45,235 nucleotides of DNA from Candidatus Aenigmatarchaeota archaeon (GCA_016783545.1 JADHWJ010000007.1:1-45235), one strand, 5' to 3'; shown: positions 32,850-42,382, counted from the first letter of the stretch. Notes: generated from the letters alone by a model not told the origin. Numbers and translations: made by a program.

Positions 32850-33362
32850 TCACCTATAAACAATTTCAAATTCTCTTTCGCAATAATGACATCTTGCTGT
32901 TAATGGCGGCCCTTTGGAAACAATATGATACTTTTTTCTCCCTTCTTCATGATTAGTTATACAATCTGAATTTTCACAATTTATTGCATCTGATTCAACA
33001 TAATCTCCAGCACATTCAAATGCTCTCTTCTTTTTTATAACACTTCTATTAAATATCCAATTAACAGTGCACCCAGGATCTATTGCAGCAATTTCAGTTA
33101 AAACATCAGAAGCTTCTTCCAGGTGCATGCCATATATTTTTACAACACCTTTTGGAAGTTTCCCTTCTCTTCCTCTTCTTTTTGCCACCTTTGAGCTTTG
33201 AAAACCCACTGCTTGTGTTATTATAGGAGTATTTCCATTTACCCATGTTCTATTGACAAGCACATTACAAATGCTACCTAATCTATCAGGATATGCATGA
33301 TCAAAATTCATTCCCATTTCCATGTCAGGTAGTGGTATGTATTCATTTCCCATATTAATCAT
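32850..33362 (-). CDS. pyrI: Aspartate carbamoyltransferase regulatory chain
   Basis: 170 residues. The nucleotide-binding domain is divergent at its start (IPLPDMEMGMNFDHA), but the zinc domain is clear: CENSDCITNHE and RCHYCEREFEIVYR supply the four cysteine ligands that hold it to PyrB. Overlaps pyrB by 8 nt, an operon. Allosteric control of the de novo pyrimidine pathway is the family role. Confidence 0.92.
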   Translation of the reverse strand: MINMGNEYIPLPDMEMGMNFDHAYPDRLGSICNVLVNRTWVNGNTPIITQAVGFQSSKVAKRRGREGKLPKGVVKIYGMHLEEASDVLTEIAAIDPGCTVNWIFNRSVIKKKRAFECAGDYVESDAINCENSDCITNHEEGRKKYHIVSKGPPLTARCHYCEREFEIVYR

Positions 33363-34356
33363 GCCTCATCCTATACAGCAAAGCCTTTCTTAAATGATAT
33401 CCATTTTCAGCTTCCTTGATATACCCACAATAGGAGGTTCTGTCAATTTCATGCTCTACTATACAGGGATGTTTTCTGTCAACAGGAAGTGCGTGATAGA
33501 TTTTAAAACCATCTTTTGGTTTAATGGATTCCATCATTTTTCGATTGATAACAGCAAAATCCCTAACTTCTCTTTTTAATTCTTCACCTTCTGCTGTTTC
33601 TGGATATCTATTTTCCTGATTCCTTGAGCCATATACAAAATCAACAGTTGGCAACACATCAGGAAGCGCCTCTGGGTCAAAAATCTCTTGAAATTTCACA
33701 CCTCTTTCAGTCAAAGTCCCTCTTATATCATCAGCTAAAGCTAATCTTGGGTGTGAAAGAAAGGTAACTTCCAGATCTCCAAAAAGTGAAAGAGGAAGAA
33801 CAAACCTTATACTTCTCCCATAAAGAAGGTCGCCAAAAACAAGGCAATTTAATCCATCTAATTTTCCATACTGCTCACGAAATGTATAAAGATCTAGCAT
33901 ATTCTGGGTTGAATGATCTTTGTTTCCTGTACCACCGTCAATAACCCAAACTCTTTTGTCTGTCAGACCTGTTTCAAAATCAACATCTAGTGCATCTGCT
34001 AGATATAAAGCAGCGCCATCATGCGGACTTCTCGTAATAATCACATCTGCACCATATCCTCTATACATCTGACCTGTGGCAACAACACTTTCCCCCTTTT
34101 CCAAAGAGGTGCCTGAAGGGCTTCTAAAACCCATCCGTGCTTTAGCACCTAAATCTTCTGCAGCTTCACGAAAAGATTCAAAAGTTCTTGTGCTGTTACT
34201 GATGAACATTTCAGCAGCTTTCCAGCCCACTAAAGAATCTCTATATACCTCAGGATTAGACTTCATAACGCTAGTAAATGATATAAGTTCTAAAAGTGCA
34301 TCTTTGGAGAAATCGTTTATTGATATTACATGCCTATTATTTCTATCTCCAAACAT
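33355..34356 (-). CDS. pyrB: Aspartate carbamoyltransferase catalytic chain
   Basis: 333 residues; makes carbamoyl-aspartate in pyrimidine synthesis. Seen: the carbamoyl-phosphate loop FISNSTRTFESF (S55-T58), HSTQNMLDLYTF (148-159; the usual HPTQ is HSTQ), SRNQENR for aspartate binding, and IYHALPVDRK where HPLPR is usual. These two substitutions make it divergent, yet the other motifs and the attached pyrI argue for a working enzyme. No other pyr genes are here; the operon starts with the DHH gene upstream. Confidence 0.93.
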   Translation of the reverse strand: MFGDRNNRHVISINDFSKDALLELISFTSVMKSNPEVYRDSLVGWKAAEMFISNSTRTFESFREAAEDLGAKARMGFRSPSGTSLEKGESVVATGQMYRGYGADVIITRSPHDGAALYLADALDVDFETGLTDKRVWVIDGGTGNKDHSTQNMLDLYTFREQYGKLDGLNCLVFGDLLYGRSIRFVLPLSLFGDLEVTFLSHPRLALADDIRGTLTERGVKFQEIFDPEALPDVLPTVDFVYGSRNQENRYPETAEGEELKREVRDFAVINRKMMESIKPKDGFKIYHALPVDRKHPCIVEHEIDRTSYCGYIKEAENGYHLRKALLYRMRHD

Positions 34357-34387
34357 CCTAATCTTTGATATTTTAGTAATAAGTTTT

Positions 34388-35461
34388 TTATTGTTGTTGG
34401 TTGATTTGTTCTAGAAATCTTTTTTTGAAGTCTTCAATATCTTTTATAAGACCACCAGCTGCCTTTTCATGGCCTCCACCAGAATCACCTTCAGAAAGGC
34501 AGCTCTTCACTGTTTCTCCAAGGTTTATATCACCCTTCTGATACCTAAGGCTAATCTTCCACATGCCGTTTGCTCCTTTATAGATAAGTATTACCCTATC
34601 AGGATACCTCTCAGAAAGATATCCAGAAACCATTGCGCTTAGGCCATATTCAGTTTTTAATTCATAGATTATCACTTTACCTTGATCTTCCTTTTTTGTC
34701 TCAAACATTTCAATAACCTTTTTGAACTCTTTATCAACATCATTGCTCCATTCTTTTAATGTTTTGTCAGATTCTATATCTTTCAAATCTTTTGCATCCA
34801 ATAGTTTACTTAATACAGTAGTTATGCCTTTGTAATCCTTGAATTTTGTTGTCGCTGAACTAAGCATATTAGCTATTTCCCTTAAATTTGACTCTGAATA
34901 TTCTTCAGATTCTAACATTAGATCCTTGCAATTATCATATGCGTGATCGCCTATAACACCCAATAAAGCTATCCATATATATTTTTTAATATCATCAAAA
35001 GTCCTGTTACCAAGAGATAGGCCTGATTTGTTTAAACTGAAAAAAAGCCTGTACATGATATAGCTTGCTGGTATATATGCTTCCTTTAGCTTGAACCTTG
35101 GATTTATATGAAGAATATTCTTTGAATTCATATCATTTTCGATTATATGATGATCTATTATGATAAATCTGCATGAAGGAAGCCTTGCTTCTAGCTTTTT
35201 TATTGCATCCTTTTCCTGGTCCATTGGAAGGTCAAGAAATACTATCAATAATGGATCTTTCTTCACCATGGTTTTAATGAAAGCATCATCTGTCTTTGGT
35301 CCTTTTCTACTCAGTGTTTCAAAGTTAGGGAAATACTTCAATAATATCGCAGAAGCTGTGACACCGTCTAAATCTTTATGGTAAGCCAATACTTTTTTAC
35401 CTTCTACATTCATAAATTCTTTGAATCTTTCCAAGTCCCCTGAACTAAATATTGCAGGCAT
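34388..35461 (-). CDS. DHH/DHHA1-family phosphoesterase
   Basis: 357 residues. Motif I AYHKDLDGVTAS (H28, D30, D32), the DHH motif IIIDHH (103-105), and the C-terminal DHHA1 loop GGGHEKAAGG (328-337) are intact, as in RecJ-like nucleases and oligonucleotide/cyclic-nucleotide phosphodiesterases. Two-metal catalysis is expected; the substrate is open. It lies 31 nt upstream of pyrB on the same strand and is divergent from the AMMECR1 gene. Confidence 0.93.
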   Translation of the reverse strand: MPAIFSSGDLERFKEFMNVEGKKVLAYHKDLDGVTASAILLKYFPNFETLSRKGPKTDDAFIKTMVKKDPLLIVFLDLPMDQEKDAIKKLEARLPSCRFIIIDHHIIENDMNSKNILHINPRFKLKEAYIPASYIMYRLFFSLNKSGLSLGNRTFDDIKKYIWIALLGVIGDHAYDNCKDLMLESEEYSESNLREIANMLSSATTKFKDYKGITTVLSKLLDAKDLKDIESDKTLKEWSNDVDKEFKKVIEMFETKKEDQGKVIIYELKTEYGLSAMVSGYLSERYPDRVILIYKGANGMWKISLRYQKGDINLGETVKSCLSEGDSGGGHEKAAGGLIKDIEDFKKRFLEQINQQQ

Positions 35462-35491
35462 AGGGTTATGCTTGATTATTGTACTTAAATA

Positions 35492-35501
35492 CTTTTATAA
35501 C
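35492..35501 (+). promoter_or_regulatory. TATA box of the AMMECR1 gene
   Basis: CTTTTATAAC lies about 24 nt before the ATG at 35521, marking a leaderless transcript and deciding the start against the longer TTG-initiated frame. Confidence 0.5.
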
Positions 35502-35520
35502 ACCAATTCAAACCTTATTC

Positions 35521-36045
35521 ATGAATCCGGAAGAAGGTAGATTACTAATAGGAATTGCAAGGAATGCTATTGAATGGTGGGTAAAAAAAGGAACTGAATT
35601 TAAACCAAAAGATTATCCTGAAAGTTTTAATGAAAAACAAGGTGTTTTTGTTTCTCTACATACCAAATCCAATCAATTAAGAGGATGTATTGGTTTTATA
35701 GAACCTGAAAAACCCCTAATAAAAGGATTGGTTGAGGTTGCCATATCAGCATCCCAGGACCCAAGATTTCCTAATGTTTCTAAAGATGAGCTGGATAATA
35801 TTGATATTGAGGTTTCTATTCTCACAAAACCAGAACCGGTTGAGATCAATAACATAAAAAAAGGCGATGGTATAATAATTGAAAAGGGTTTTAACAGGTC
35901 TGTATTCCTGCCTCAAGTATGGGAAGAGCTTCATGATAAAGAGAATTTTCTAAATCAGTTATGCATCAAGGCTGGACTTGCTCCAGATGAGTGGAAACAT
36001 GATATAAAGGCATACAAATTCAATGTTGAGATTTTTAAAGAATAA
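35521..36045 (+). CDS. AMMECR1-family protein
   Basis: 174 residues. LRGCIGFIEPEKPL is the diagnostic motif, with GVFVSLHTKSNQ and ASQDPRFP typical of the family, found in all three domains; biochemical function is uncertain (often linked to radical-SAM and MEMO-like genes, neither of which is nearby). Start at ATG 35521 by TATA spacing. Confidence 0.93.
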   Translation: MNPEEGRLLIGIARNAIEWWVKKGTEFKPKDYPESFNEKQGVFVSLHTKSNQLRGCIGFIEPEKPLIKGLVEVAISASQDPRFPNVSKDELDNIDIEVSILTKPEPVEINNIKKGDGIIIEKGFNRSVFLPQVWEELHDKENFLNQLCIKAGLAPDEWKHDIKAYKFNVEIFKE

Positions 36046-36061
36046 CAACCAAATATATAAT

Positions 36062-36502
36062 ATGTTTACATTTGCTCTAGCACAAGCTGATATTCTGAAC
36101 TCAGTTCTTGATTTTGCAATCACTCAAAGTGCGACAGGGTGGATAAACCTTGGAGTGAATTTGATTATCTCAACAATTATTGGCGGACTGGTTCTCATAT
36201 TATTGATGAAAGTTGTTGAATACGAGTGGGGTGAGAGTTTCAACCCAGCAAATGCATTTTTTGTTGTTCTTATAATCAATGCGATAAGTATTTTTGGAAT
36301 TGTTAAATATCTTGTTCCTATTATACCAGCAGGCGGTTTGATTTTACCAGTGGTTATATGGATAGCCCTTATCAAAGCATTCTTTAGTGGGCTCACATGG
36401 AAGCATGTCCTAGTAGTCGCTATAGTTGGATGGATAATTAGCATATTTTTAATTCCATACTTAGTGGGAATCATTAAAGGATTTATACCAGCAATTATTT
36501 AG
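36062..36502 (+). CDS. Four-helix membrane protein
   Basis: About 146 residues with four hydrophobic segments (NLGVNLIISTIIGGLVLILLM; AFFVVLIINAISIFGIV; LILPVVIWIALIKAFF; LVVAIVGWIISIFLIPYLV). No family recognised. Start chosen at ATG 36062 (MFTFALAQ), leaving 16 nt after AMMECR1. Could be co-transcribed with AMMECR1; function unknown. Confidence 0.7.
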   Translation: MFTFALAQADILNSVLDFAITQSATGWINLGVNLIISTIIGGLVLILLMKVVEYEWGESFNPANAFFVVLIINAISIFGIVKYLVPIIPAGGLILPVVIWIALIKAFFSGLTWKHVLVVAIVGWIISIFLIPYLVGIIKGFIPAII

Positions 36503-36504
36503 AA

Positions 36505-37020
36505 CTAATTTTCAACTACCCTAGATGGTACAGGTAACTTTGAAGCAGCTACTTTCAAGGCTCTTTTTGCTACATCTCTTCTTTCTTTTATAGTGGAAAT
36601 TGTTATTAATCTTTGATCTTTCTTAATTCTTGCGGCAATTCCTATGGGTTTTCCATACGCTTTTTTCATACCTGTCTGATACCTGTCTGCACCAGCACCA
36701 GTCGCAAGCGTATTTTCTCTTAGAACATGATAAGGAACTATCAATATTTTAAGCATAAAATTCTCCACACCCACATTATCTGTCATTATCTTATTCGCTG
36801 CTATTCTTAGAGATTCCAATGCATTACTTCTGACCTGCGCTTCTTCTTTTGATACCAGGGTCAGTTTTAAAGGAAATTTTTTCTTTTTATTACCTGACTC
36901 AAATTTTGTTATCTTTGATGCTGGAACACCTTTGACATAGCCTTTTCTAGGCTTTTTTCTGCTCTGCCTTGTATAAGGCCTTTCCAATTTTTTATAACAT
37001 TTAGCTGGTCTCATTGCCAT
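36505..37020 (-). CDS. rpl10e: Ribosomal protein uL16 (archaeal L10e)
   Basis: 171 residues. MAMRPAKCYKKLERPYTRQSRK is the archaeal start (chosen ATG 37020; the GTG at 37029 is not needed), with VPYHVLRENTLATGAGADRYQTGM, GIAARIKKDQRLITI. It stands alone between the membrane protein gene and dcd, its own TATA-like element lies near 37078-37090. Confidence 0.96.
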   Translation of the reverse strand: MAMRPAKCYKKLERPYTRQSRKKPRKGYVKGVPASKITKFESGNKKKKFPLKLTLVSKEEAQVRSNALESLRIAANKIMTDNVGVENFMLKILIVPYHVLRENTLATGAGADRYQTGMKKAYGKPIGIAARIKKDQRLITISTIKERRDVAKRALKVAASKLPVPSRVVEN

Positions 37021-37152
37021 AATAATCACTAATTATTGAAAATATCAATACTATGTAGAATAAATGAAGATTAGTATATATAAATATTAAAGGGCTGGTA
37101 ACTATTACAAGCAATCAATATTATTAGAAAATACCCAGTTATTTTATCATTT

Positions 37153-37719
37153 TTATACATTATCAGAATCTTTATGCATTTTGCTCTGGATTATCTCATT
37201 TTGGTCCTTGTATTTCGCATCCTCTCGCATGTTATAGGGCGTCTCGGATGGAGAACTCATTTTAAGGAGTATTAACTTGCACATTCTGGAGCCAGGGAAC
37301 AGTTTAACAGGCATTTTACCTAGATTAGCTATCTCCAACACTAAATTACCACTAAAACCTGGATCTAGGTATCCAGAAGTTATGTGTGCTGTTATACCCA
37401 ATCTTCCTAATGATGACCTACCATCTATGTAACCTGTTATATCAGCAGGAAGTGTTATTGATTCTTTTGTCAAACCTAATATAAACTCTTTGGGATGAAG
37501 AATAAATGGCTCTCCTCGTGTATTCATCTTCTCAGTATATTCCTTTGGATCCCTGGAATCTATAAAAGCCTCTTTTGTATGTTTAAAAACTTTGAACTCA
37601 TTACCTAATCTAAGGTCAATACAAGAAGGTTGTATTTGAGTATCGGGATCATCCAACGGTTCTATAACAATTTTCCCATCTTTTAAGAGTTGCTTTATCT
37701 CATGATCTGGAAGTATCAT
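37153..37719 (-). CDS. dcd: dCTP deaminase
   Basis: 188 residues. IQPSCIDLRLGN, GRSSLGRLGITAH (catalytic loop), TSGYLDPGFSGNLVLEIAN are family motifs. Converts dCTP to dUTP (or to dUMP if bifunctional), feeding thymidylate synthesis. It lies 52 nt after the thymidylate synthase fusion gene on the same strand, a clear pathway link. Confidence 0.95.
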   Translation of the reverse strand: MILPDHEIKQLLKDGKIVIEPLDDPDTQIQPSCIDLRLGNEFKVFKHTKEAFIDSRDPKEYTEKMNTRGEPFILHPKEFILGLTKESITLPADITGYIDGRSSLGRLGITAHITSGYLDPGFSGNLVLEIANLGKMPVKLFPGSRMCKLILLKMSSPSETPYNMREDAKYKDQNEIIQSKMHKDSDNV

Positions 37720-37771
37720 AGATATAGTTAGAAATTAGATTTAAATTACTTTGTGTCCATTTTACTTTTTT

Positions 37772-39460
37772 TTAATTTTTATCTTGTTCATATTTTTTTT
37801 CTTTTTTAAGAGCTGTCTCTGCTTTCCCAAGCTCAGAACCAACATACATAGCATGTTCTGTGTCAATATGTCCACTGGAAGCTATCTGAATATAGACTTC
37901 TTTTGCTGTTTTTCCCTCATATTTCTCCAATTCCTTTCCGGTGTGTGGATCTGTCAGAGCAACAACAATTTTTTTATCTTTGATTTCAATAATAAATCTT
38001 CCCACAGGATCATCGAATCTCTCCTCTCTCTTTCTGAATTTTTTCAACATGTCTTCAACCTGTTTATAGTAGTGATTGTATATATGGGCACTGCCGGAAA
38101 TTAGTGTTAGTATTCCTGGCTCAACTCCAATACCATCTGCAATCTCTTTTTGTATGGCAGCCATTCCATACGTATTATCAGGCCATCCTTGAACCATTTC
38201 ATGGCTTCTGAAATAGACCATAAGATTTAATTTCTCATCTTGTATAATCGGCTGCAAAAGAACCAGACATGGACTACTTTTATGTTTCCTCATTAATTCA
38301 TTCTGTACATGCCATGTTATTGCAACAGCAGCCTTTGAATAAGGATCCCTTTTCAGCGCGTCTATTATATCCCGAACCTGATTGATTTCACATTTTCCAT
38401 CAAGATATTTTATATTACTATCCAAATGCGATCCTTTGCCAAATTCAAAATCCTTAAATTCTTTTGAATTAACAAGATCTTTTATCTCTTTTGAATTAGA
38501 ATGAAGGAACGCTCTTAGCTTATTTCCATATGTATAAGCCTTTCCTTCAGGAAGTTCTGGTGACATTATTTCCTTTACATATGCATCTATCTTTTCTTTT
38601 GTTAATGGTACAAGGAATGGGTTAACCGAAAGGTCTATATTTTGAGGATCATGTATGACCGCAATAAGATTGTTTATCTCCTTTACCCATCTATCAGTAT
38701 CAGCATTCATTAGATTATCTCTTCCATATCTGTAGATATTATGCATTATTTCTATCCATGTTTTTGGTATTGTTGAACCTCTAACCATTAATGGTCCGCC
38801 AGCAAATGGAAAGCTTTCCTCTGATTCTTCATAATCAAAAACTATTGGGTTTTCCATAAACGCTGGTTTTTTTTCGAGTGTTTTCAGAAGCCTGTTTGCT
38901 TCATCTATCTTTTCATCCAAAGAGCTATCAGGCATCTTTTTATTCAGGTCAATAAGCTCTATATTTTTCCTAACCCTTTCTATCATCTCTGAAGTGATAT
39001 TATTATCAAAGTGAACTGCTGTCTCAAATCCAGGAATTTTTCTATTTTCATCTATTCCTTTTTCAAAAAAGGCTCTTATAGCATTAGCGCTTGTAAGTTC
39101 GCTGCAGCTCTTTCCGTCACAGACCCCTTCTTTTTTTCCACCACAATTATCAGCGCAATTATCTGGCCTTTTTGATGAATATTCGTTTCCAAGAAGTATA
39201 AGGTACCTGATATATGGATTCCCTAGAATATTCCTTACCATTCCTTCCAATCCTGCCGGTGTGTAGAAATTTGTTGCAATTATTAGGTTTTCTTTTTCCA
39301 GTTTTGGAATAACCTCATCCCTCATTGTCCATAGGAATGTAATAGCAACATTTGCTTTGGATGGCTTTGCATAAGAGATTCTATCCTTTACACAGACAGG
39401 CCATCCCTTTTTTCCATCTGAACCGGTCTGTTTTGAAATGAGCTCCAGAATATCAGACAT
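37772..39460 (-). CDS. thyA: Thymidylate synthase fusion (MtrA-like + ThyA + DUF4346)
   Basis: 562 residues in three parts. Residues about 15-200: GWPVCVKDRISYAK ... FYTPAGLEGMVRNILGNPYIRYLILLG resembles the tetrahydromethanopterin methyltransferase subunit A fold, including a Cys-rich insert (CADNCGGKKEGVCDGKSC). About 215-470: ThyA core with the nucleophile Cys398 (SSPCLVLLQ), FRSHEMVQGWPDNTYG and SAHIYNHYY. About 475-550: a DUF4346-type domain (DDPVGRFIIEIKDKKIVVAL, HAMYVGSELGKAETAL). The fusion suggests use of a folate/methanopterin-like carbon carrier tied to dTMP synthesis. Upstream of dcd. Confidence 0.88.
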   Translation of the reverse strand: MSDILELISKQTGSDGKKGWPVCVKDRISYAKPSKANVAITFLWTMRDEVIPKLEKENLIIATNFYTPAGLEGMVRNILGNPYIRYLILLGNEYSSKRPDNCADNCGGKKEGVCDGKSCSELTSANAIRAFFEKGIDENRKIPGFETAVHFDNNITSEMIERVRKNIELIDLNKKMPDSSLDEKIDEANRLLKTLEKKPAFMENPIVFDYEESEESFPFAGGPLMVRGSTIPKTWIEIMHNIYRYGRDNLMNADTDRWVKEINNLIAVIHDPQNIDLSVNPFLVPLTKEKIDAYVKEIMSPELPEGKAYTYGNKLRAFLHSNSKEIKDLVNSKEFKDFEFGKGSHLDSNIKYLDGKCEINQVRDIIDALKRDPYSKAAVAITWHVQNELMRKHKSSPCLVLLQPIIQDEKLNLMVYFRSHEMVQGWPDNTYGMAAIQKEIADGIGVEPGILTLISGSAHIYNHYYKQVEDMLKKFRKREERFDDPVGRFIIEIKDKKIVVALTDPHTGKELEKYEGKTAKEVYIQIASSGHIDTEHAMYVGSELGKAETALKKEKKYEQDKN

Positions 39461-39507
39461 AGCTATTTTTTATTTCTAAAGTATTAATTAGTTAAATACT
39501 AAATTAG

Positions 39508-39891
39508 GTGATTATTATTGATGGTGTATCTGTTGTTATTGAAAAAGCTGGTAAATATCTAATGATACAGAGAGCAAAAGAAGTACCACTCCCGCTGAAA
39601 TGGACATGTGTTGGTGGTAAAATAGAGGCTGGAGAAACACCTGAACTAACAGCTATCAGAGAGGTTAGAGAAGAGGTTGGTCTGGAAATAGAGATAATAG
39701 AACAACTTGCAATGTTAAAAGGCGATATTGTTGAAAAATTATATTTTCTCCTTGCTAAATGGAAAGATGGTGAAGTTGAAATGGAAAAGAAAGAGATAAG
39801 GGATTTTGGATGGCTGAATCCAGAAGATGTATTAAGATTAGAGCTATTACCAGCAACCAGAAAATTCTTTGAGGAATATTTAAAACATTAA
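39508..39891 (+). CDS. Nudix hydrolase
   Basis: 127 residues starting at a GTG (no in-frame ATG early enough). The Nudix box spans about residues 36-58 (GGKIEAGETPE, then REVREEVGL) with all key glutamates. Short single-domain enzyme of the MutT/ADP-ribose class; substrate open. Overlaps the end of smc by 4 nt (convergent); divergent from the ThyA fusion. Confidence 0.93.
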   Translation: MIIIDGVSVVIEKAGKYLMIQRAKEVPLPLKWTCVGGKIEAGETPELTAIREVREEVGLEIEIIEQLAMLKGDIVEKLYFLLAKWKDGEVEMEKKEIRDFGWLNPEDVLRLELLPATRKFFEEYLKH

Positions 39892-42359
39892 TTGTTCTTT
39901 TGCTCTTCGGGTAGTTGTATGCCAACTATCTTGCTTTCCCCGTCATCCATTGTAACACCATATATCTGATCTGCTTCTCTTACAAGATCATCGTTATGAG
40001 AAACTATAACAAACTGTGCAAACTCTGACTGCTTCTTTATCAATGCAGCAATCTTCTTTGTATTCTTCTTATCCAGAGCAGCATCTGCCTCATCAAGTAT
40101 ATAAAATGGAGAAGGTTTGTGCCTTTGTATTGCAAAAAGGAATGCAAAAGCAGTAAGCGTCTTCTCTCCACCAGACATGCTATCTATGCTCAGAAGCTTC
40201 TTTCCAGGTGGCTGGGCTTTTATAAGAAGACCAGTATTTATATCATCAGGTAATTCCAAATCCAGCTCTGCATCTCCTCCTGTAAGCTCTCTATAGACTT
40301 CTTTGAAGTTTCTTTTAATCTGAACAAGGCTTTTCATGAATGTCTCTCTTCTTCTTGATTCAATTGTTTCGATTGTCCTCAATATGGATTCTCTCTCTCT
40401 AACAATTTCATCGACCTTTTCCTTAAAATCATCAAAATCTTCCTTTAGGTTCTCAAAATCTTCCAGGGATTTCAAGTTTACTGGACCTATATTTCTTAGC
40501 TTTGACAGCGTATCCTTTTCTATGCCACTTAATTCTGACACATCTTTTTTCATTAGTTCTTTTATCTCCTTGTCATTCTTTCTTTCATCTTCCATACCAT
40601 CTAATTGAACTTTATTATTGTCAAAATCTGCTTCCAGTCTTGCTTTCTGTATGTTTAATTTTCCTATCTGTTGCTGGTAGATAAGTTTCTTCTCGTAGAC
40701 ACTCTTTCTTTTTTCCCTTGTCTTCTTTAGCTTCTCATCAGAATTTATTCTTGTCTTTTCAAATGACATTGTTTCTGTTCCCTGCTCTTCAGAAGCAAGC
40801 ACCTCTACCTCATTGTTAATTTTTATCAGCTCAGCTTCCAGCTGCTCTATCTCTTTGCTTAGTCTGGTTTTCTCCTCAACGTATTTGCCTGTATCAGCAG
40901 AACTGCCTTTTCTTTTATAAAATCCACCTGTCATTGCACCAGAAGCTTCTACAAGATCACCATCGAGTGTTACCATCCTGACCCTGTTACTTCTTGCAAT
41001 GTTTTTTGCAATATCTATATTATCAACACATGCTGTGCTTCCAAAAATATATTTCATTGCATTTTCATATTTAGTGTTGTATTTCACTATATCTGAGAGC
41101 CATTTTGTTCCTGCCGGAGCTGGTCTTGAAAATGACTGTATTTTATCCAATGGTAAAAATCTTGCCCTGCCTATTTTCCTGCTTTTCAGATACTTTATGC
41201 ACCTCACAGCAATATTTGAGTTTTCAACAACAATATCATTTAAATGTCCTCCAGCAGCAACCTCTACAGCAACAGAGTGCTTTCCAGGAACAGTTACAAG
41301 ACTAGAAACCTTTCCATATACACCTTCTAATCCCAGTATCTCTTTTTGTCCTGGGTGCGTTGTACCTGAACCACTAAGTCTTTCTATCAATTCATTAATT
41401 CTTTCTATCTGCCGCTTGTTTGAGAATATTCTCTCTTGTTTTGTCTCTATTTGAGAAGAGAGTTTTGCAAGCTTCTTTGTTGCCTCTATACTATCAGAAG
41501 CCTTTATAACATCTTTTGTCAACTTCTCTAGTTTTTCTTCTTCTTCGTCTATTTCCTGGTCCATCTTTTTAATTTCCTCTTCAAACTTTTCCAGTTCTTT
41601 TGTTTTCTCTTCAAGACCTTTGTTTATTTCTCCTAGACCGTCTTCACATACAGAGAATTTTTTATAGATAAGCGCATATTTCACATCAGAAAGTAATTTT
41701 TCAAGATTTTTATAATTCAATGCGGCTTCCCTTTCTTTACCGAGTTTTTCCATGACCTCTGATTTCTGTTTGAGTATTATTTCAGCCTCTTTCACCTTTT
41801 CATCTACCTTTAAAAGCTCTCTTTCGGCTTTTATTTTTTTGTCATCAAATTCCATTATTCCTGATATTTCATCTATTATCTCTCTTCGTTCAACAGCATC
41901 CATCTCCACTATCTGTGTCACTTCTCCTTGTTTTATTATATTATGACCATCTGCCCTGATACCTGCCTGCGAAAGTATATCAACTACCTGTTGCCTTGTC
42001 ACAACACTCCCATTGAGCCTGTATGTGCTCACTCCTTTCTTATTTACTTTTCTACTCACTGCAACCATAGGTTCATTTACAGGTAATTCTTTTTTCGAAT
42101 TGTTGAGATGGAGAATAACATTCGCAAAGTCAGAACCAGGCTTGTTCTTGCTTCCGTGGAAAATAAGATCTTGTGTTTTCTTTGCCCTAAGCTTTCTTGA
42201 GGACGATCTACCTGTTACAAAAGAGATGGAATCACCTAGGCAAGATTTTCCAGAACCGTTCGGACCTGTGAAAATAGAGACACCATCTGATAATGGTATT
42301 GAAACCTTCCGCTTGAAACTCTTAAATCCCTGCAAGACAATTTTTTCTATCTTTACCAT
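39888..42359 (-). CDS. smc: Chromosome segregation protein SMC, short-armed
   Basis: 823 residues. Walker A GPNGSGKS (32-39), Q-loop IIKQGEV (141-147), hinge about 343-478 (GVYGKVSSLV ... LDGDLVEASGAMTGG), signature SMSGGEK (727-733), Walker B FYILDEADAALD (752-763). All functional motifs are intact, but each coiled-coil arm is only ~165-175 residues against ~300 in the usual ~1,170-residue archaeal SMC. No scpA/scpB is adjacent. The start region is duplicated (see repeat at 42355-42382). Confidence 0.96.
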   Translation of the reverse strand: MVKIEKIVLQGFKSFKRKVSIPLSDGVSIFTGPNGSGKSCLGDSISFVTGRSSSRKLRAKKTQDLIFHGSKNKPGSDFANVILHLNNSKKELPVNEPMVAVSRKVNKKGVSTYRLNGSVVTRQQVVDILSQAGIRADGHNIIKQGEVTQIVEMDAVERREIIDEISGIMEFDDKKIKAERELLKVDEKVKEAEIILKQKSEVMEKLGKEREAALNYKNLEKLLSDVKYALIYKKFSVCEDGLGEINKGLEEKTKELEKFEEEIKKMDQEIDEEEEKLEKLTKDVIKASDSIEATKKLAKLSSQIETKQERIFSNKRQIERINELIERLSGSGTTHPGQKEILGLEGVYGKVSSLVTVPGKHSVAVEVAAGGHLNDIVVENSNIAVRCIKYLKSRKIGRARFLPLDKIQSFSRPAPAGTKWLSDIVKYNTKYENAMKYIFGSTACVDNIDIAKNIARSNRVRMVTLDGDLVEASGAMTGGFYKRKGSSADTGKYVEEKTRLSKEIEQLEAELIKINNEVEVLASEEQGTETMSFEKTRINSDEKLKKTREKRKSVYEKKLIYQQQIGKLNIQKARLEADFDNNKVQLDGMEDERKNDKEIKELMKKDVSELSGIEKDTLSKLRNIGPVNLKSLEDFENLKEDFDDFKEKVDEIVRERESILRTIETIESRRRETFMKSLVQIKRNFKEVYRELTGGDAELDLELPDDINTGLLIKAQPPGKKLLSIDSMSGGEKTLTAFAFLFAIQRHKPSPFYILDEADAALDKKNTKKIAALIKKQSEFAQFVIVSHNDDLVREADQIYGVTMDDGESKIVGIQLPEEQKNN

Positions 42360-42382
42360 AATATAGTCACCATAATATAGTC
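42355..42382 (-). repeat. 14-nt tandem duplication at the smc start
   Basis: Two exact head-to-tail copies of ACCATAATATAGTC (42355-42368, 42369-42382). On the minus strand each contains an ATG; the downstream one is the smc start, the upstream one opens a six-codon frame (MVTILW) that ends just past the smc ATG. The duplication may be recent. Confidence 0.85.
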
